Below, piece by piece: positions 63,412 to 64,000 of a stretch of DNA of 64,000 nt. The stretch is taken from contig CAKRZX010000003.1 of the NCBI GenBank assembly GCA_934434555.1, positions 1 to 64,000 on the forward strand. The letters are read 5' to 3'. The notes beneath the pieces were generated by a model, which saw only the letters and a program-made list of their open reading frames with translations, searched no databases and was not told the DNA's origin. Made by a program: the position numbers and the translations under genes. This stretch comes from an uncultured Clostridia bacterium. Its GTDB lineage: Bacteria; Bacillota; Clostridia; Christensenellales; QALW01. Each line of letters starts with the position of its first letter. Position 1 is the stretch's first letter.

Positions 63412-63849
63412 TTATGCACAAAGTTCGTCAACTATTTTGCTTATAAGTTTGCCGTCGGCCTTGCCTTTAAGTTCACCCATTGCGGCGCGCATAATCATAC
63501 CTTTATTTTTCTGCGCTATGAGGTCGGCGCATTTTTCCTGTAAAAACGCCCTGATTTCATCTTCCGACATCATCTTCGGTGCGTAACTTTCGGTAATTTC
63601 AAGTTTTTTGGTGTACTCGTCAAGCAAATCGGTACGGTCCTTGGGGCAGGTATCAACCTGTTCTTTAAGCGACTTTATTTCTTTAAGTATAACCCTGTCA
63701 ACCATATCGTCGGGAATGTCGTCCCTTACGCCCTCGTCTATCGCAACCTTTTTAATTGCGGCTATAAGTGACGAAACAGCATCCTTTTTAAGTTTGTCTT
63801 TCGCTTTCATAGCGTCTATCATTTCTTTTTGAAGTGCCTTAAACTGCAT
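63412..63849 (-). CDS. GatB/YqeY-domain protein
   Basis: The 145-residue helical protein has the full YqeY layout: QFKALQKEMIDAMKAKDKLKKDAVSSL at the start, a central KEIKSLKEQ helix, SYAPKMMSEDEI, and the C-terminal tail domain with MGELKGKADGKLISKIVDELCA. The domain is homologous to the tail of GatB and binds tRNA-like partners; the role of the free protein is unsettled. Usual length. Confidence 0.92.
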   Translation of the reverse strand: MQFKALQKEMIDAMKAKDKLKKDAVSSLIAAIKKVAIDEGVRDDIPDDMVDRVILKEIKSLKEQVDTCPKDRTDLLDEYTKKLEITESYAPKMMSEDEIRAFLQEKCADLIAQKNKGMIMRAAMGELKGKADGKLISKIVDELCA

Positions 63850-63883
63850 ATAAAAATACCTCCTGAAACATATTTACCGTAAT

Positions 63884-63912
63884 ATTATAGTCTTTATCGG
63901 CAAAATCGTCAA
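63884..63912 (-). promoter_or_regulatory. Promoter of the YqeY gene
   Basis: Minus-strand TTGACG, 17-nt spacer, TATAAT. Confidence 0.68.
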
Positions 63913-63920
63913 TAAACTAA

Positions 63921-63949
63921 TTGCAAAAATCCGTGTTAGGTGATAAAAT
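63921..63949 (+). promoter_or_regulatory. Promoter of the gene entering at the right edge
   Basis: TTGCAA, 17-nt spacer, TAAAAT, followed by an AAAGGGTGA ribosome site. Confidence 0.55.
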
Positions 63950-63979
63950 AAACAATAAAACTCAAAAAGGGTGAACTTT

Positions 63980-64000
63980 ATGGATGACGTAAAAAAGAAT
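63980..64000 (+). CDS. 5' end of a gene cut by the window edge
   Basis: Only seven codons are visible (MDDVKKN). The promoter and ribosome site upstream support a real start. Product unknown. Confidence 0.45.

Overview
The window looks like a chromosomal segment from an anaerobic Clostridia-type Firmicute, probably a gut lineage. The evidence is the hrcA-grpE-dnaK-dnaJ order under a CIRCE operator, the dnaX-ybaB-recR and DUF1385-prmC-prfA clusters, many consensus sigma-A promoters with 17-nt spacers, strong AGGAGG-type ribosome sites with some TTG/GTG starts, and a large investment in secreted carbohydrate-active proteins. No rRNA, tRNA, CRISPR array, prophage or integrase was seen.

Layout: 0.2-2.2 kb, two tandem membrane-anchored surface proteins; 2.3-6.9 kb, an AlaX-type editing protein, glycerol kinase, a monoacylglycerol-lipase-like hydrolase and a HAD phosphatase; 7.1-11.2 kb, a secreted and a cytoplasmic DUF4038 (GH140/apiosidase-like) protein; 11.2-15 kb, an NlpC/P60-like protein, a PhoR-like kinase and a Na/Pi cotransporter behind Pho-box-like repeats; 15.1-19 kb, a surface protein, a 35-residue small ORF and two sugar isomerases; 19.1-19.8 kb, a duplicated barstar-like gene, one copy carrying a MITE-like insert; 19.9-24.6 kb, the dnaK operon; 24.7-27.9 kb, dnaX-ybaB-recR and a RAYT transposase gene broken by one nonsense codon; 27.9-31.1 kb, clpB coupled to an unknown ribbon-helix-helix-like gene; 31.3-31.8 kb, an orphan transcript of about 400 nt; 31.9-37 kb, a surface protein behind a poly-G promoter, then MFS-LacI-GH39; 37.4-42.3 kb, a YdjGHI-like membrane-stress operon; 42.4-49.4 kb, two tandem DUF4038/discoidin proteins and a large surface protein; 49.5-53.9 kb, housekeeping genes; 54.6-60.5 kb, an FtsX/MacB-type ABC exporter, a TPR-like protein and prs; 60.7-63.8 kb, a lipoprotein DUF4038 enzyme and a YqeY protein.

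Two themes run through the accessory genes. The first is a paralogous surface/glycan system: five DUF4038 enzymes and five non-catalytic surface proteins reuse a lectin-like module ending in a YIDN(F/I/L)-type motif, a Pro/Thr linker and a C-terminal membrane anchor. Its most striking signal is on the minus strand at 33384-33414, where perfect TTGACA and TATAAT boxes flank a spacer holding a G9 tract, upstream of the surface gene at 31862-33187. This is the structure expected of a phase-variable promoter. The second theme is small mobile DNA: GTAG-footed REP-like palindromes sit at convergent gene ends, the RAYT that would be expected to move them is dead, and two MITE-like elements share a core sequence.

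The other high-value item is the RNA at about 31366-31765, which has a perfect promoter, an intrinsic terminator, three repeated GTCCRATG motifs and no long ORF. All functional statements rest on reading the sequence and on known family motifs; no database search was possible.
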